Source of the DNA: Massilioclostridium coli
GTDB lineage: Bacteria; Bacillota; Clostridia; Oscillospirales; Ruminococcaceae
Direction: 5' to 3'
Length of the DNA: 64,000 nucleotides
Assembly (NCBI RefSeq): GCF_900095865.1
Contig: NZ_FMIZ01000007.1
Coordinates: 682,001 to 746,000, forward strand
Translations under genes and position numbers: made by a program
In this document: positions 16,996 through 25,547 of the stretch, piece after piece
Position numbering within the stretch: the stretch's first letter is position 1
How the letters are laid out: each line of letters begins with the position of its first letter
Notes under the pieces: model-generated
Databases searched by the model: none
The model's input: the letters and a program-made list of their open reading frames with translations, nothing else
Told to the model about the DNA's origin: nothing

Positions 16996-17007
16996 CGTAT
17001 CCCTCAA

Positions 17008-17544
17008 TCAAGAAAATGTTATGGTTTGTAAAATTTGATCCACCGTCTGTTCCAGCTCTTTTTGGTTTTCCCACTGGGGGACAGTCGTCCGGATGGATAA
17101 GCCGGTGTTGCCGGACATCAGGTAATAAATGTTGATTTCATTTTCTACGGATGAACCACCCATATAGGAGTTCATCTGGGTGTGGAACGCCGTTTTTCCG
17201 CCGATTTGTTTAGGCCATCCCTTCTGGAGACTTCCGATCGTATGTAAGCTCTCCTTTTCGCTGTCAATCGTAGTTTGGTAGTAGCTTTCCACATCGGAAG
17301 GGGAAGTGGGCTGGTAGGATTCGATGGTTACCTCGCAATAGCTGTCCCCTTGTTCCAGATAACACCGAACCGAATCCAGTTCGGCAAACTGGAATACCTC
17401 GGTTTCCCAATCACTAGGGGTGGAAAAACGGACGGTATCGCCAACTGTTTGTTCCTGCCAGCCTTTGGTATCCACGGTGGAACACCCAGTTACCATGCCA
17501 GCGCAGAGGATTCCCGCCAGCAATACTGCCAAAATTTTTTTCAT
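17008..17544 (-). CDS. PsbP/DcrB-like lipoprotein L6
   Basis: 178 residues; lipobox VTGC (Cys21) followed by 'STVDTKGW', identical to L7. Mature domain 'TVRFSTPSDWETEVFQF', 'QIGGKTAFHTQMNSY', 'VDQILQTITFS'. The 5' ends of L6, L7 and L8 are nearly identical at DNA level while the rest differs. Confidence 0.83.
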   Translation of the reverse strand: MKKILAVLLAGILCAGMVTGCSTVDTKGWQEQTVGDTVRFSTPSDWETEVFQFAELDSVRCYLEQGDSYCEVTIESYQPTSPSDVESYYQTTIDSEKESLHTIGSLQKGWPKQIGGKTAFHTQMNSYMGGSSVENEINIYYLMSGNTGLSIRTTVPQWENQKELEQTVDQILQTITFS

Positions 17545-17556
17545 GTTACACTCCTA

Positions 17557-18057
17557 TCAAGAAAACCGTATGGAATCCAGCACCTGGTCGATAATCTCTT
17601 TTACTTCTTCTTGCCCGGTACCCTCTTCCGTCATAGTTATAACATCCACCCAAAATTGATCATCCAATGCAATCGTATATCGGTGACAATCATATTCTGT
17701 GGTTTCTATATGGAACGCAGTTTTTCCACCAATTTCCACTGGCCAGCCTTTTTTGTATTCTCCATCCGAATCCTGAAATGACTGTAATGAAAGTTGTATA
17801 GTTCCACCAACGGATTCCCATTCAAGTTTTTCCTTTAAAAAAATGCTTAACTGACCAAAATTATTTGTGGTTTCAATATAGCAATCTATCCAGTTGTTTT
17901 CTTTATCCTCGTCAATATCCCAGGAAGGGTCTAATTGGAAGTGGACTTTATCCCCAATGTTGTAGGTTTCCCAGCCTTTGGTATCCACGGTGGAACACCC
18001 AGTTACCATGCAGGCAGAAAGGATGCCCGCTACCATTGCCATCAAAATTTTTTTCAT
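17557..18057 (-). CDS. PsbP/DcrB-like lipoprotein L7
   Basis: 166 residues; lipobox VTGC (Cys21) then 'STVDTKGWETYNIGDKVHFQ'. Mature domain 'EIGGKTAFHIETTEYDCHRY' and the ending 'IIDQVLDSIRFS', shared with L8 ('QVLDSIRFTK'). Twelve bases to L6 and nine from L8. Confidence 0.83.
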   Translation of the reverse strand: MKKILMAMVAGILSACMVTGCSTVDTKGWETYNIGDKVHFQLDPSWDIDEDKENNWIDCYIETTNNFGQLSIFLKEKLEWESVGGTIQLSLQSFQDSDGEYKKGWPVEIGGKTAFHIETTEYDCHRYTIALDDQFWVDVITMTEEGTGQEEVKEIIDQVLDSIRFS

Positions 18058-18066
18058 CTCGTACCT

Positions 18067-18564
18067 CTATTTCGTAAATCGGATGGAATCCAGTACTTGA
18101 TCCATTTCCTGTTCCAGCTGGCGTTTTCCAGTGCCATCCTCCACCATTGTGGTGACATTTAACCAGTAATCCTCATTCAAAGCCACAAGGTAGGTGTGGT
18201 TATTTTCGATAGTGGATTCTAATACAACCGCTGTTTTTCCACCAATTTTCTTTGGCCAACTTTTTTTCGCCTGGTCATTCTCTTTGTTCTCGTCTAAAAA
18301 CCATTGGATGGTTTCCGCCACGGTTTCATTGTCCCGTTTTTCATATAGGTGGAATGTCATTGCCCCACCGCTAAACTCATCAATAATGAAGGTCATCTGC
18401 CCATATTCGGTGTCAGGATACGCCTTCCAGGAAGGGTCGTATTGGAACGTCATTTGTCCTTCGATGTCGTAGGTTTCCCAGCCTTTCATGCTCACATTGG
18501 AACATCCAGTTACCACACCGGCGCAGAGGATTCCCGCCAGCAATACTGCCAAAGATTTTTTCAT
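18067..18564 (-). CDS. PsbP/DcrB-like lipoprotein L8
   Basis: 165 residues; lipobox VTGC (Cys21), 'KGWETYDIEGQMTFQYDPSW', 'KIGGKTAVVLESTIEN', ending 'MDQVLDSIRFTK'. First gene of the L8-L5 unit. Upstream (18565-18803) is a ~240-base leader with TATAAT words on the minus strand near 18774-18785, consistent with its own promoter. Confidence 0.83.
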   Translation of the reverse strand: MKKSLAVLLAGILCAGVVTGCSNVSMKGWETYDIEGQMTFQYDPSWKAYPDTEYGQMTFIIDEFSGGAMTFHLYEKRDNETVAETIQWFLDENKENDQAKKSWPKKIGGKTAVVLESTIENNHTYLVALNEDYWLNVTTMVEDGTGKRQLEQEMDQVLDSIRFTK

Positions 18565-18803
18565 GTCAAAAACCCCTTTTCGAAAAATTGAAATAACCGT
18601 TAAAATCCTTTTCCGTTTTTTCTTTCTTCCTGTCCCGTATTCCTTTTATCGTTGGAACAGTATCGGCTATCCATTGGCAGCCCATCGGTCCCTCCAGTAG
18701 TTCCACCAAATAAAACAGGGTTGAGTCCTTGCCGCCTACCTTCTATTTGGTAAAAACAATAAATTATATCCATTATACCATATCTATGAAAATTTTCCAA
18801 CAA

Positions 18804-18834
18804 AAAGGCAGCAAATATTGCCGCCTTTTTCCGT
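18804..18834 (-). terminator. Terminator after L9
   Basis: AAAAAGGCAGCA-AATAT-TGCCGCCTTTTT hairpin six bases after the L9 stop; ends the L14-L9 unit on the minus strand. Confidence 0.8.
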
Positions 18835-18839
18835 TCCCT

Positions 18840-19328
18840 TTAAATCTTATGGATACTTTTTACAAATAGGTCGATTTTCTCCTCAACTTCTTTGGTTTCG
18901 CTGAACGTCTGTACATTGCAGTACCAGCCGTCGCCAAAATCCACCAGATACTGTTTTGCTATGGAGCCGTCCTCATGTTTTTTTTCAAAAGCCATGGCGG
19001 TTTTTCCAGCGATTTTTGTGGATTTACCAGCTTCCCAGTCATCTCCCTTTAAATATTCCACATAGCCTTGGGCGTCCTCTTCCTCCCATTCGGAAAGGAG
19101 GATAGTTCCCACCCCAATACATTCCTCGCCGTCCATCCATTCAAATCCGGCTGCCGTATCGCTTTCCCCGTTGCCATATTCGATGATTTCCCAATCTGGC
19201 GCGAAACTGTATTCGATTTTATCGCCAAGTTGATAGGTGTCCCATCCTTTTGGAACATTTGTGCCGCATCCGCATAAAATGCCCAAACTCGCCAAAACAA
19301 CAATAATGCTAATAATCCACTTTTTCAT
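18840..19328 (-). CDS. PsbP/DcrB-like lipoprotein L9
   Basis: 162 residues from the ATG at 19328, which has GGAGG six bases upstream. Signal peptide with LCGC lipobox (Cys21), then 'KGWDTYQLGDKIEYSFAPDW', 'KIAGKTAMAFEKKHEDGS', 'IDLFVKSIHKI'. Last gene of the six-gene unit L14-L9. Confidence 0.83.
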   Translation of the reverse strand: MKKWIISIIVVLASLGILCGCGTNVPKGWDTYQLGDKIEYSFAPDWEIIEYGNGESDTAAGFEWMDGEECIGVGTILLSEWEEEDAQGYVEYLKGDDWEAGKSTKIAGKTAMAFEKKHEDGSIAKQYLVDFGDGWYCNVQTFSETKEVEEKIDLFVKSIHKI

Positions 19329-19341
19329 TTTCAACCTCCGT

Positions 19342-19929
19342 TTATCCAATTACCTTTATTTTATCCAAAATCATTTCGATTTCCTTTGCTACTTCCCCCG
19401 TTGGGTCATAGGCTGGTTGTAACGATACGAAAATACTACAGTATACTCCATTCCCAAAATCTAAGGCGTACTCATGATCTATTTGCCCATCGGTCTTTTT
19501 TCTCACCAAATGGGCAGCGGGTTTCCCTCCAATTGTTGTATCAGGATAGCGTTCATACTCAAATTGTTCTACCGAAAAATCCAAATGGAACTGAAAATAG
19601 TCCGGCTCATCCTCTTGATAAAAGGAAATCGAAATAGAGGCAGCATTTTTGAACCCGTCCGAACTATTGCCCGTCATGCGATAAAATCCGTCTGTAGCAA
19701 TCAGGTTGTTCAATTCATACGAAGGAATGCTTTGTTCCCAGCTGGAAGGGAATTCGTATTCCAGCTTATTGTATAGTTGGTAGGTCTGAACCGTTTCCTC
19801 CTCTTGAGAGGAAACCTGGCTGGAAGCGGGCAGAGAAGAGCTTTCCACCTGGGCAGTTTTCCCACAGCCACATAATAGCCCTCCGCATATCAGTAGAGCT
19901 GCAACTATGTATAAAAAATTCTTTTTCAT
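19342..19929 (-). CDS. PsbP/DcrB-like lipoprotein L10
   Basis: 195 residues; lipobox LCGC (Cys22) followed by a Ser-rich spacer ('SSSLPASSQVSSQEEE') that the other members lack, then 'NKLEYEFPSSWEQSIPSY', 'TIGGKPAAHLVRKKTDG' and 'IEMILDKIKVIG'. Thirteen bases upstream of L9. Confidence 0.83.
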   Translation of the reverse strand: MKKNFLYIVAALLICGGLLCGCGKTAQVESSSLPASSQVSSQEEETVQTYQLYNKLEYEFPSSWEQSIPSYELNNLIATDGFYRMTGNSSDGFKNAASISISFYQEDEPDYFQFHLDFSVEQFEYERYPDTTIGGKPAAHLVRKKTDGQIDHEYALDFGNGVYCSIFVSLQPAYDPTGEVAKEIEMILDKIKVIG

Positions 19930-19947
19930 CTTTTTTTCTCCTCAAAA

Positions 19948-20502
19948 TCACACAGAAATGGTTCCAATTAGCTTTTTCAGGGTTTTCATGGAGTTTTTCC
20001 CCAGCTTTTCCTGGTCGGTGCTGGCGGTAATTTTCATGTAGCCGTCCTCTGTTTCAAAAGCGAATACTTCATTATAGCTGATGGAATCATCTTCAGGGTC
20101 CTGGTTCAGATAGGAAAAATGCCTTGCCTCTTCCCCGGCAATGGTAACATGGGAGAGCTCCGTATACTCACTATAGCTGTAGTCATCGGTCTTTTCCTCC
20201 TCCACATAAGGGGTGAGGGACTCGTCCAAATTGGAGTAGATGTGGAACTCATCGGTAGATAAATCCGTATAAAAAATGTTCAGGGAAAAATCATCCACGG
20301 AATAGGTAGTGGTATCCATATCCAAAAGTTCGTAGTCGAATGCTTCCCCCCATTCCTGAGGTACTTCGTAATCCACCGGACCAGTGGAATGGTCAATCCA
20401 AGCCCCTTTGGTGTAGTCGATCGTATCATCTTTTCCCCCGCAGCCGCTCAAACATCCAGCTGCCAGCACGAAACCCATCATACACGCAACAATCTTTTTC
20501 AT
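19948..20502 (-). CDS. PsbP/DcrB-like lipoprotein L11
   Basis: 184 residues; lipobox LSGC (Cys21). The signal peptide (residues 1-21) is identical to that of L12, at DNA level almost without change, while the mature parts have diverged strongly: 'GPVDYEVPQEWGEAFDYE', 'TIAGEEARHFSYLNQDPED', 'MKTLKKLIGTISV'. This is a recent duplication or a gene-conversion tract limited to the 5' end. Confidence 0.83.
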   Translation of the reverse strand: MKKIVACMMGFVLAAGCLSGCGGKDDTIDYTKGAWIDHSTGPVDYEVPQEWGEAFDYELLDMDTTTYSVDDFSLNIFYTDLSTDEFHIYSNLDESLTPYVEEEKTDDYSYSEYTELSHVTIAGEEARHFSYLNQDPEDDSISYNEVFAFETEDGYMKITASTDQEKLGKNSMKTLKKLIGTISV

Positions 20503-20518
20503 CTCTGTTCCTCCACAA

Positions 20519-21052
20519 TTATTCTTCTACAGTAATGGATTTGATTACTTTATGCACTAGATTTGTAGAAGCCTTATCCAAATCTTTTTCATGGGTAACT
20601 GTTATAATAACAATGCCATCTTCCACGTCAAATCCAAAATATTCACCATCTACCGATTTTCCGCTTTCTGTAAAATTAAGTGAGTATGTAAAGTGCTTTG
20701 CAGTATATTTGTCAATTTTGATTGGGTTTAATTTCTCATAATCATCGAAATAGTATCCATCAAAATTTTCTTCCTTTTCATACATTTCAGATGCGTCATC
20801 AATGTTCTGATAGACAGGGTCTTTATCTACAGTCAAATCAAAATAGTTTAAAATGAATGTATAATTGTCCATTGAAAATTGGGTCGTTATCAAATCTGAG
20901 TAGTTATGTTCTTCGGATTTTTCTTCCCATTCCGGTGGAACCTGGTAGTTTACAGCACCAGTAGAAACATCAACCCAGTTATTTTCTCCGCAGCCGCTCA
21001 AACATCCAGCTGCCAGCACGAAACCCATCATACATGCAACAATCTTTTTCAT
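20519..21052 (-). CDS. PsbP/DcrB-like lipoprotein L12
   Basis: 177 residues from the ATG at 21052 that matches the start of L11. Lipobox LSGC (Cys21); 'GAVNYQVPPEWEEKSEEHNY', 'KIDKYTAKHFTYSLNF', ending 'LVHKVIKSITVEE'. More AT-rich than L11. Sixteen bases upstream of L11. Confidence 0.83.
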   Translation of the reverse strand: MKKIVACMMGFVLAAGCLSGCGENNWVDVSTGAVNYQVPPEWEEKSEEHNYSDLITTQFSMDNYTFILNYFDLTVDKDPVYQNIDDASEMYEKEENFDGYYFDDYEKLNPIKIDKYTAKHFTYSLNFTESGKSVDGEYFGFDVEDGIVIITVTHEKDLDKASTNLVHKVIKSITVEE

Positions 21053-21065
21053 CTCAAGCCTCCTA

Positions 21066-21638
21066 TCATACAACACTTTCCACTATCTGGTCTGCGGTTT
21101 TCCTGGCGTTTTCCTTTAGTCCATCCCCATCGGAGGAATGGAATTCCAGCACAAACAGGTCAGTTTTGCCGAACCAGTCGCCTGGAACTGCCACATCTAC
21201 CGCATATACTTCGGTATAAGTGAAATCTTTCGTGTCATCGTAGCGAGTTTTATAACAGAAATGTTCCGCATTCTGGTCTCCCATGATTACAGAATCCAGT
21301 GGTTCAGACGGGCTTCTGTCTACATCCTCATCTTCATCTCCGTCCTGATAGAAATTTGCATAATCTTGGGCGTTTTCATAAGCAGAAGTCAATTTTCCTG
21401 TCTCATAAAGGGTAAGCTGTACCCAAAAGGTATCCGCATGATAGATGTGAGATTGAAAGACTTCAATTGGTGAGTCATATTCCGGTTCTCCCCAGGATTC
21501 CGGAACCTGATACGCAACTGACCCCAGGTGTTGGTGATTCCAGATTTCCTGGGTGTAGTCCTGCCCTGGGTCGCTTTGGCAGCCAGTACATAATATAGCG
21601 AACCCTATCGCGAATATTGCTGTAAGAAATCGTTTCAT
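21066..21638 (-). CDS. PsbP/DcrB-like lipoprotein L13
   Basis: 190 residues from the ATG at 21638 (GGAGGG four bases upstream). Lipobox CTGC (Cys20); 'GSVAYQVPESWGEPEYDSP', 'VIMGDQNAEHFCYKTRYDD', 'ARKTADQIVESVV'. The pattern 'YQVPxxWGEP' is shared with L14, its upstream neighbour, 11 bases away. Confidence 0.83.
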   Translation of the reverse strand: MKRFLTAIFAIGFAILCTGCQSDPGQDYTQEIWNHQHLGSVAYQVPESWGEPEYDSPIEVFQSHIYHADTFWVQLTLYETGKLTSAYENAQDYANFYQDGDEDEDVDRSPSEPLDSVIMGDQNAEHFCYKTRYDDTKDFTYTEVYAVDVAVPGDWFGKTDLFVLEFHSSDGDGLKENARKTADQIVESVV

Positions 21639-21649
21639 TTTTCCCTCCA

Positions 21650-22240
21650 TTACCAGTCAATAGAATCTAATAATTGTTCTGCGGCCTTCCGGGCGTTTTT
21701 AGTCAGCTTTTTCCCTTCCATGGGGGAAACACGCAGCGTAACAATTCCCTGTCTTCCTTTGCCAGACATATCCACAGAGTAGACTTCGTAATATTTGCGG
21801 GTTTTTTCTCCTTCATCTGTGAATACATAGGAATAATGCTGGGCTTTTTTCCCGTTCACTTTAACATCATCGAATTCCTGGAAATCCTCGTAGTAGTAAT
21901 TGGTAGTTACAGATCCGTCTTTATAATCTTCATATTTATTTTTAAAAAAGTTTTTGTAGTCCACCGCGTTTTCATAAGCTGGAACCTTATTGTACTTAAA
22001 TTCAGTGGACATAAAGTCCATACTAATCTGAAAAGTATCGGCGGTGTAGGTATTGGTCAGATAATCCGACCCATTATAGTCCTCATCTGGCTCTCCCCAG
22101 TCAGTAGGAACCTGGTAACTTGCAGGTCCAACTTCCGCATCTGTCCATTCTGCCTTGGTATAGTCCATACCCTGGTTGCCACAGCCAGAAAAACACAGTA
22201 AAGTGCAAGCAACCAACAGCAACGCAATTAATTTTTTCAT
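21650..22240 (-). CDS. PsbP/DcrB-like lipoprotein L14 (family description)
   Basis: 196 residues; first gene of the L14-L9 unit. Lipobox FSGC (Cys20). The family plan visible in all 14 genes is: a lipoprotein signal peptide; a 5-15 residue spacer often with 'GW'; a strand plus turn 'Y-x-[VIF]-P-x-x-W'; a mid-domain '[IV]-x-G-K-x-A-x-H/Y' strand; a strand pattern 'Y..D......'; and a final amphipathic helix '..x-ILDSIxx'. This order matches the PsbP/Mog1-like sandwich seen in DcrB/DUF1795-type lipoproteins. The proteins should sit on the outer face of the membrane. Ligand or role is unknown; a role in phage exclusion or surface binding is an inference from the prophage context. Confidence 0.83.
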   Translation of the reverse strand: MKKLIALLLVACTLLCFSGCGNQGMDYTKAEWTDAEVGPASYQVPTDWGEPDEDYNGSDYLTNTYTADTFQISMDFMSTEFKYNKVPAYENAVDYKNFFKNKYEDYKDGSVTTNYYYEDFQEFDDVKVNGKKAQHYSYVFTDEGEKTRKYYEVYSVDMSGKGRQGIVTLRVSPMEGKKLTKNARKAAEQLLDSIDW

Positions 22241-22275
22241 TTGTATTCTCCTTAAAAAGCATCATTTTCCTATTT

Positions 22276-22304
22276 ATCATAGCGGATTTTTGGGGGGAAT
22301 GCAA
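22276..22304 (-). promoter_or_regulatory. Promoter of the L14-L9 lipoprotein unit
   Basis: On the minus strand TTGCAT (22299-22304) and TATGAT (22276-22281) are 17 bases apart, about 36 bases before the L14 start codon. Confidence 0.6.
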
Positions 22305-22329
22305 GAGAATTTACCAATATTTAGGACGA

Positions 22330-22740
22330 AAGCAAATTTTTTGTCGAATTATCAAAATTTTGGAGGTAAAAATTGGATATTTTTTCTTGCCCTTTGGTGG
22401 GACGAACGGCATTTTATTTGGGACGAACGACACGCCAATGGGGGAGAAAAGAGCTACTTTATTGGATTATACAGCATATTACCCAAAATAGATATAAATA
22501 TTTTAGAGAAATCGCCGAAATTTTTCTCCCTAAATCTGGATAAAATAACAAAAATAATCCTGATTTTGGGATAAGATGATATCTTTTGGGATGAACTGCA
22601 TTTTTGGAAAAGGCTATCATGAAAATTTTATGAAAATAAAAGAAATTATGGGACAAAATGCAAGAATTAGGGATAACCTGTATTTTAGCTGTTCTATTTT
22701 CTAAAATTAGGTAAAAATGGTTCTTTGTCCTCACAGCCTT
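22330..22740. repeat. GGGACGAA intergenic repeat, copy A
   Basis: A non-coding segment sharing ordered words with copies at 24050-24190, 24340-24640 and 27790-28130: GGGACGAAC, 'CAGCATATTA', 'TTTCTCCCTAAAT', 'AAAATAACAAAAATA', 'TTTTGGGATGAACTGCATTT', 'CATGAAAATTTTATGAAAA', 'ATGGGACAAAATGCAA'. This copy is the most diverged. It fills the gap between L14 and the regulator at 22806. Function unknown. Confidence 0.7.
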
Positions 22741-22767
22741 TTTGTTTTCTTCCAACGCTAGCCAGGA

Positions 22768-22803
22768 AAAAAGCGCCTATCGGATTTCGATAAGCGCTTT
22801 TTC
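22768..22803 (-). terminator. Terminator after XRE regulator
   Basis: AAAAAAGCGCCTATCG-GATT-TCGATAAGCGCTTTTTC: a strong hairpin directly after the stop of the gene at 22806-23282 on the minus strand. Confidence 0.8.
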
Positions 22804-22805
22804 CA

Positions 22806-23282
22806 TCATACTTTTGCAAAAGGGGAATAGAACGCGATCAAATTATCCTCCCAAACATAGGGGAACTGATCTGGTTCTATCTGGCATTCGGTGCATGTTT
22901 CAGCCAACATCAGGGTAAACCGAAGATCTTCCGAAATATCAGAGATTGTCTCCAGGTAAGAAATACAGCCTGAACGGTTTGCCCAAATCTGTATCCCATA
23001 CTGGCAGCCGGATTTTTCAGAAGATTTTCGGTTTTCCACTGTTACTAAGTATAAGTAGCAGTCCGGTTGGTTTGTGTTGCCGGGTTTTAGTTCATTTAAA
23101 CTAATTTCCAAAACCGATGCTAAACGTACAGCGGTGGTCAGTTTCGGGTTTACCCGTCCAATTTCAATATCCTGGTAATGGCGTGCGCTGATTTTACATA
23201 ATTCAGCGGCTTGTTCCTGTGTCAGTTTCTTTTCCTTTCTTGCTTGGTACAATAAGTTGGAAAAATCTTTTTTTATGGACAT
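22806..23282 (-). CDS. XRE-family regulator with DUF6514-like C-terminal domain
   Basis: 158 residues. Residues 8-62 are a helix-turn-helix of the XRE type ('LYQARKEKKLTQEQAAELC', 'RHYQDIEIGRVNPKLTTAVR'). The remainder ('DCYLYLVTVENRKSSEKSG', 'ISDISEDLRFTLMLAETC') resembles the small DUF6514 domain seen in Clostridia. It is transcribed leftward and ends in a terminator before the lipoprotein region. It could regulate the lipoprotein unit that starts 570 bases downstream; that link is an inference. Confidence 0.72.
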   Translation of the reverse strand: MSIKKDFSNLLYQARKEKKLTQEQAAELCKISARHYQDIEIGRVNPKLTTAVRLASVLEISLNELKPGNTNQPDCYLYLVTVENRKSSEKSGCQYGIQIWANRSGCISYLETISDISEDLRFTLMLAETCTECQIEPDQFPYVWEDNLIAFYSPFAKV

Positions 23283-23552
23283 GTTTTTACCTCCCTTTGG
23301 GATTGTAACCCAGAACCGGAGGGCATTAACACGAGCTAAAGTTCATGTTATCACAATTCATCAATTATTTAGGAAATGGATTGTGAAAATATACCAAAAC
23401 TTACCTGATGTCAGATTACAACATTTTACAAATAAAAGCCCTTCTTCCCGGGGTTCTAATGGAACAAAAGCGGCACAGCATGGTAAAAAGGGGGGAGAAA
23501 ACTGCTGCGCCGCCGGTATTAGGATGTTGCCATCCTGTGGTTTCCTAAATTT

Positions 23553-23990
23553 CTATTGTAATTGTATCACAGGGACGAAGTGACATTCTATGACTTCTAG
23601 CGCTTTCCGATGGAGCCGTATGGTATGGCGGTAATCGTAGTTGATTTCCTCCGCCACCCGTTCCCAGGTGAAACCGTTGATGTAACGGTATTCCAGTAAA
23701 AGCCGCAGCACCTGGTCATCAATCCCTTGGATTGCCTCTTCAATCTGCTGTTTTAATAAAACAAGCTGTTCAATCCGGTCGCAAATCAGTTGGGTAATCC
23801 GGTCCATCTGTTCAATGGAAGTTTGGATTTTGTCCACCTTGCACCCACCGGAAACCACCGTGTCAGAATAGTTGGCGGAAATTCGATAAGCAAGGTCATT
23901 CCAATCATCCCGTTCCTTGGTTAGCCGGATAATTTCCCGTTTTGTAGTCTGGTACTGTGCCAGTACCTGTTTTTTCTCTTGTATTGTCAT
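23553..23990 (-). CDS. ArpU/sigma-like phage late regulator
   Basis: 145 residues from the ATG at 23990 (AAAGGA upstream). The N-terminal two thirds are coiled coil; the C-terminal part 'IDDQVLRLLLEYRYINGFTWERVAEEINYDYRHTIRLHRKAL' is a region-4-like helix-turn-helix, as in ArpU/RinA/DUF1492 proteins that switch on late genes in Firmicutes phages. In intact phages the terminase genes follow directly; here 270 bases and an XRE regulator follow, then lipoproteins. Confidence 0.78.
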   Translation of the reverse strand: MTIQEKKQVLAQYQTTKREIIRLTKERDDWNDLAYRISANYSDTVVSGGCKVDKIQTSIEQMDRITQLICDRIEQLVLLKQQIEEAIQGIDDQVLRLLLEYRYINGFTWERVAEEINYDYRHTIRLHRKALEVIECHFVPVIQLQ

Positions 23991-24049
23991 AATGTAACGC
24001 TTCCTTTCTTTTTCCACCGGAATATCCTACCCTTATTCTACTAGTTTGG

Positions 24050-24190
24050 GATGGGATACGCCTATCTGGGACGAACTGCATTTTTTCAAATCGTTGCCAT
24101 GAAAATATTATGAAAACAATGGAAAATTTGGGACGAAATACAAAATATAGGGATAAACAACATTTATACCGTTATATTTTCCGATATTCG
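24050..24190. repeat. GGGACGAA intergenic repeat, copy B1 (right half)
   Basis: Contains 'GGGACGAACTGCATTTTTTC', 'GCCATGAAAATATTATGAAA' and 'TTTGGGACGAAATACAAAAT' followed by AGGGATAAA, nearly identical to the right half of the copies at 24340-24640 and 27790-28130. Confidence 0.75.
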
Positions 24191-24339
24191 TAAATTTAAT
24201 TTTGTCAATTGGCTGTTGTTGCACTCTTATAATATGTAAAAACATACCAGTTGTTTGTTTCAACTACTGAAATGACATTTAGTAAATGTCAAACTACAAT
24301 TATTTGTGCCCTTACTCCTCTTTTGCCCTGTCAAATCCT

Positions 24340-24640
24340 TGTGGGACGAACTGCACTTCCTGTGGGACGAAATACATCCAATTAGGGGGTAAAAACGTCA
24401 ATTTTCCTTTTAATACAGCATATTAACTAAAATAAAAATTAAAATTTTATTGGAAATGCTGAATTTTTAATCCCTGAATTTAGAAAAAATAACAAAAATA
24501 TTGAAGTTTTAGGGATAATACGGATTATTCTGGGATGAACTGCATTTTTTTCAATCCTTGCCATGAAAATTTTATGAAAACAATGGAAAATATGGGACGA
24601 AATTCAAAATACAGGGACAAACAACATTTACACCGTTATA
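24340..24640. repeat. GGGACGAA intergenic repeat, copy B2 (full length)
   Basis: Full ~300-base copy with four GGGACGAA/GGGATGAA words: two at the left (24343 region, 'GTGGGACGAACTGCACTTCC' and 'GTGGGACGAAATACATCC') and two at the right ('GGGATGAACTGCATTTTTTT' and 'ATGGGACGAAATTCAAAAT'). It is about 85% like copy C by eye. No coding capacity is conserved between copies. Confidence 0.78.
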
Positions 24641-24658
24641 TTTTTCTGTTTTTGGAAA

Positions 24659-24781
24659 TCAATCCCCTTTCCAATGGTCGTAAAAAATCAGGATTAAAGC
24701 CGTCAGGCAGGAACCTCCCACCGCTGCGCAGAGGATTAAAACCTGTAGCGCCCATGCTTCTGCAAAAATGATTTGATGCAC
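24659..24781 (-). CDS. Small single-span membrane protein
   Basis: 40 residues starting at GTG 24781 with AGGAGG eight bases upstream. Residues 2-33 form one hydrophobic helix ('AWALQVLILCAAVGGSCLTA' then 'LILIFYDHWKGD'). It lies 50 bases downstream of the replisome-organiser gene on the same strand. Small membrane proteins are frequent in phage early regions. No family recognised. Confidence 0.45.
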   Translation of the reverse strand: MHQIIFAEAWALQVLILCAAVGGSCLTALILIFYDHWKGD

Positions 24782-24832
24782 CAACACCACCTCCTGGTTT
24801 TAGTTTATGTGTGGGACAAACGTTTGGATTCC

Positions 24833-25522
24833 TTAAAGTTCTGGAATGTGCATTCCAAATTGGGCGAGTTCCTCTAAATTATATGAAGGCTTGTCCTGGC
24901 TGTAGGCATCGTTATAGTTACCCTCCAACACTTTGGCAATATTGGTTTCGTCTATCATCCAATCGAATCCAGCGGTCCATTTTCGTGAATTTTCCCCTTT
25001 TAGGAAACTGCTTTGCTGGGCTGCCTCAAACACCTGTTTGAACTCCTCTAGCCCAAACCCCTTTCTGTGCAGGTTTTGGATTGCTTTCCGCCGGCCTTCG
25101 GTGATGGCCATGCAGGGAGGGAAGGAGATACAAATATGATGGTATAATGAAAAAACCTGTTCCTCAAAAGGGGAGGGGGGATCAAAATCCGTTTTCTTTT
25201 CCTTTTCTTTTGTGTTTGTCTTATCCTTTGTGTTTTCTTTTTCCTTTGTATTAGGATGCGACGGGATGGGTTGGCATTCCGCGCTCCATCTTTTTTGTGC
25301 GTTTTTTCTTCCCTTCTGGCATTTTTCCTCATATTTTTGTTTATCCCGGTCAATTTGTGCCGCAATAAAAGAAAACGCCATGTTGGTAACCTGGTCTAAA
25401 TGGGGCTTTTTGCCGTATTGGGCGTAGTCAAATAGGGCAAGCAGAAGTTCCCCACGTTGGGCATTACTCAACAGTTCCAATTGCGGGCGGTAATCAAAAA
25501 ACAAAACAAAGAACTTCTGCAT
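24833..25522 (-). CDS. Phage replisome-organiser-like protein (DUF6291 type)
   Basis: 229 residues. The N-terminal ~90 residues ('FFVLFFDYRPQLELLSNAQR', 'LLLALFDYAQYGKKPHLDQV', 'AFSFIAAQIDRDKQKYEEKC') match the DUF6291 domain found in phage replication proteins. A Lys/Thr/Glu-rich linker with the repeat 'TKEKE/TKDK' follows (~100-125), then a C-terminal part with 'RKWTAGFDWMIDETNIAKVLEGNY', the typical end of DnaD/replisome-organiser-like proteins that load helicase. No helicase loader follows, suggesting loss of part of the replication module. Confidence 0.8.
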   Translation of the reverse strand: MQKFFVLFFDYRPQLELLSNAQRGELLLALFDYAQYGKKPHLDQVTNMAFSFIAAQIDRDKQKYEEKCQKGRKNAQKRWSAECQPIPSHPNTKEKENTKDKTNTKEKEKKTDFDPPSPFEEQVFSLYHHICISFPPCMAITEGRRKAIQNLHRKGFGLEEFKQVFEAAQQSSFLKGENSRKWTAGFDWMIDETNIAKVLEGNYNDAYSQDKPSYNLEELAQFGMHIPEL

Positions 25523-25547
25523 GTGGTCACCATCCTAGAAAATTGGT

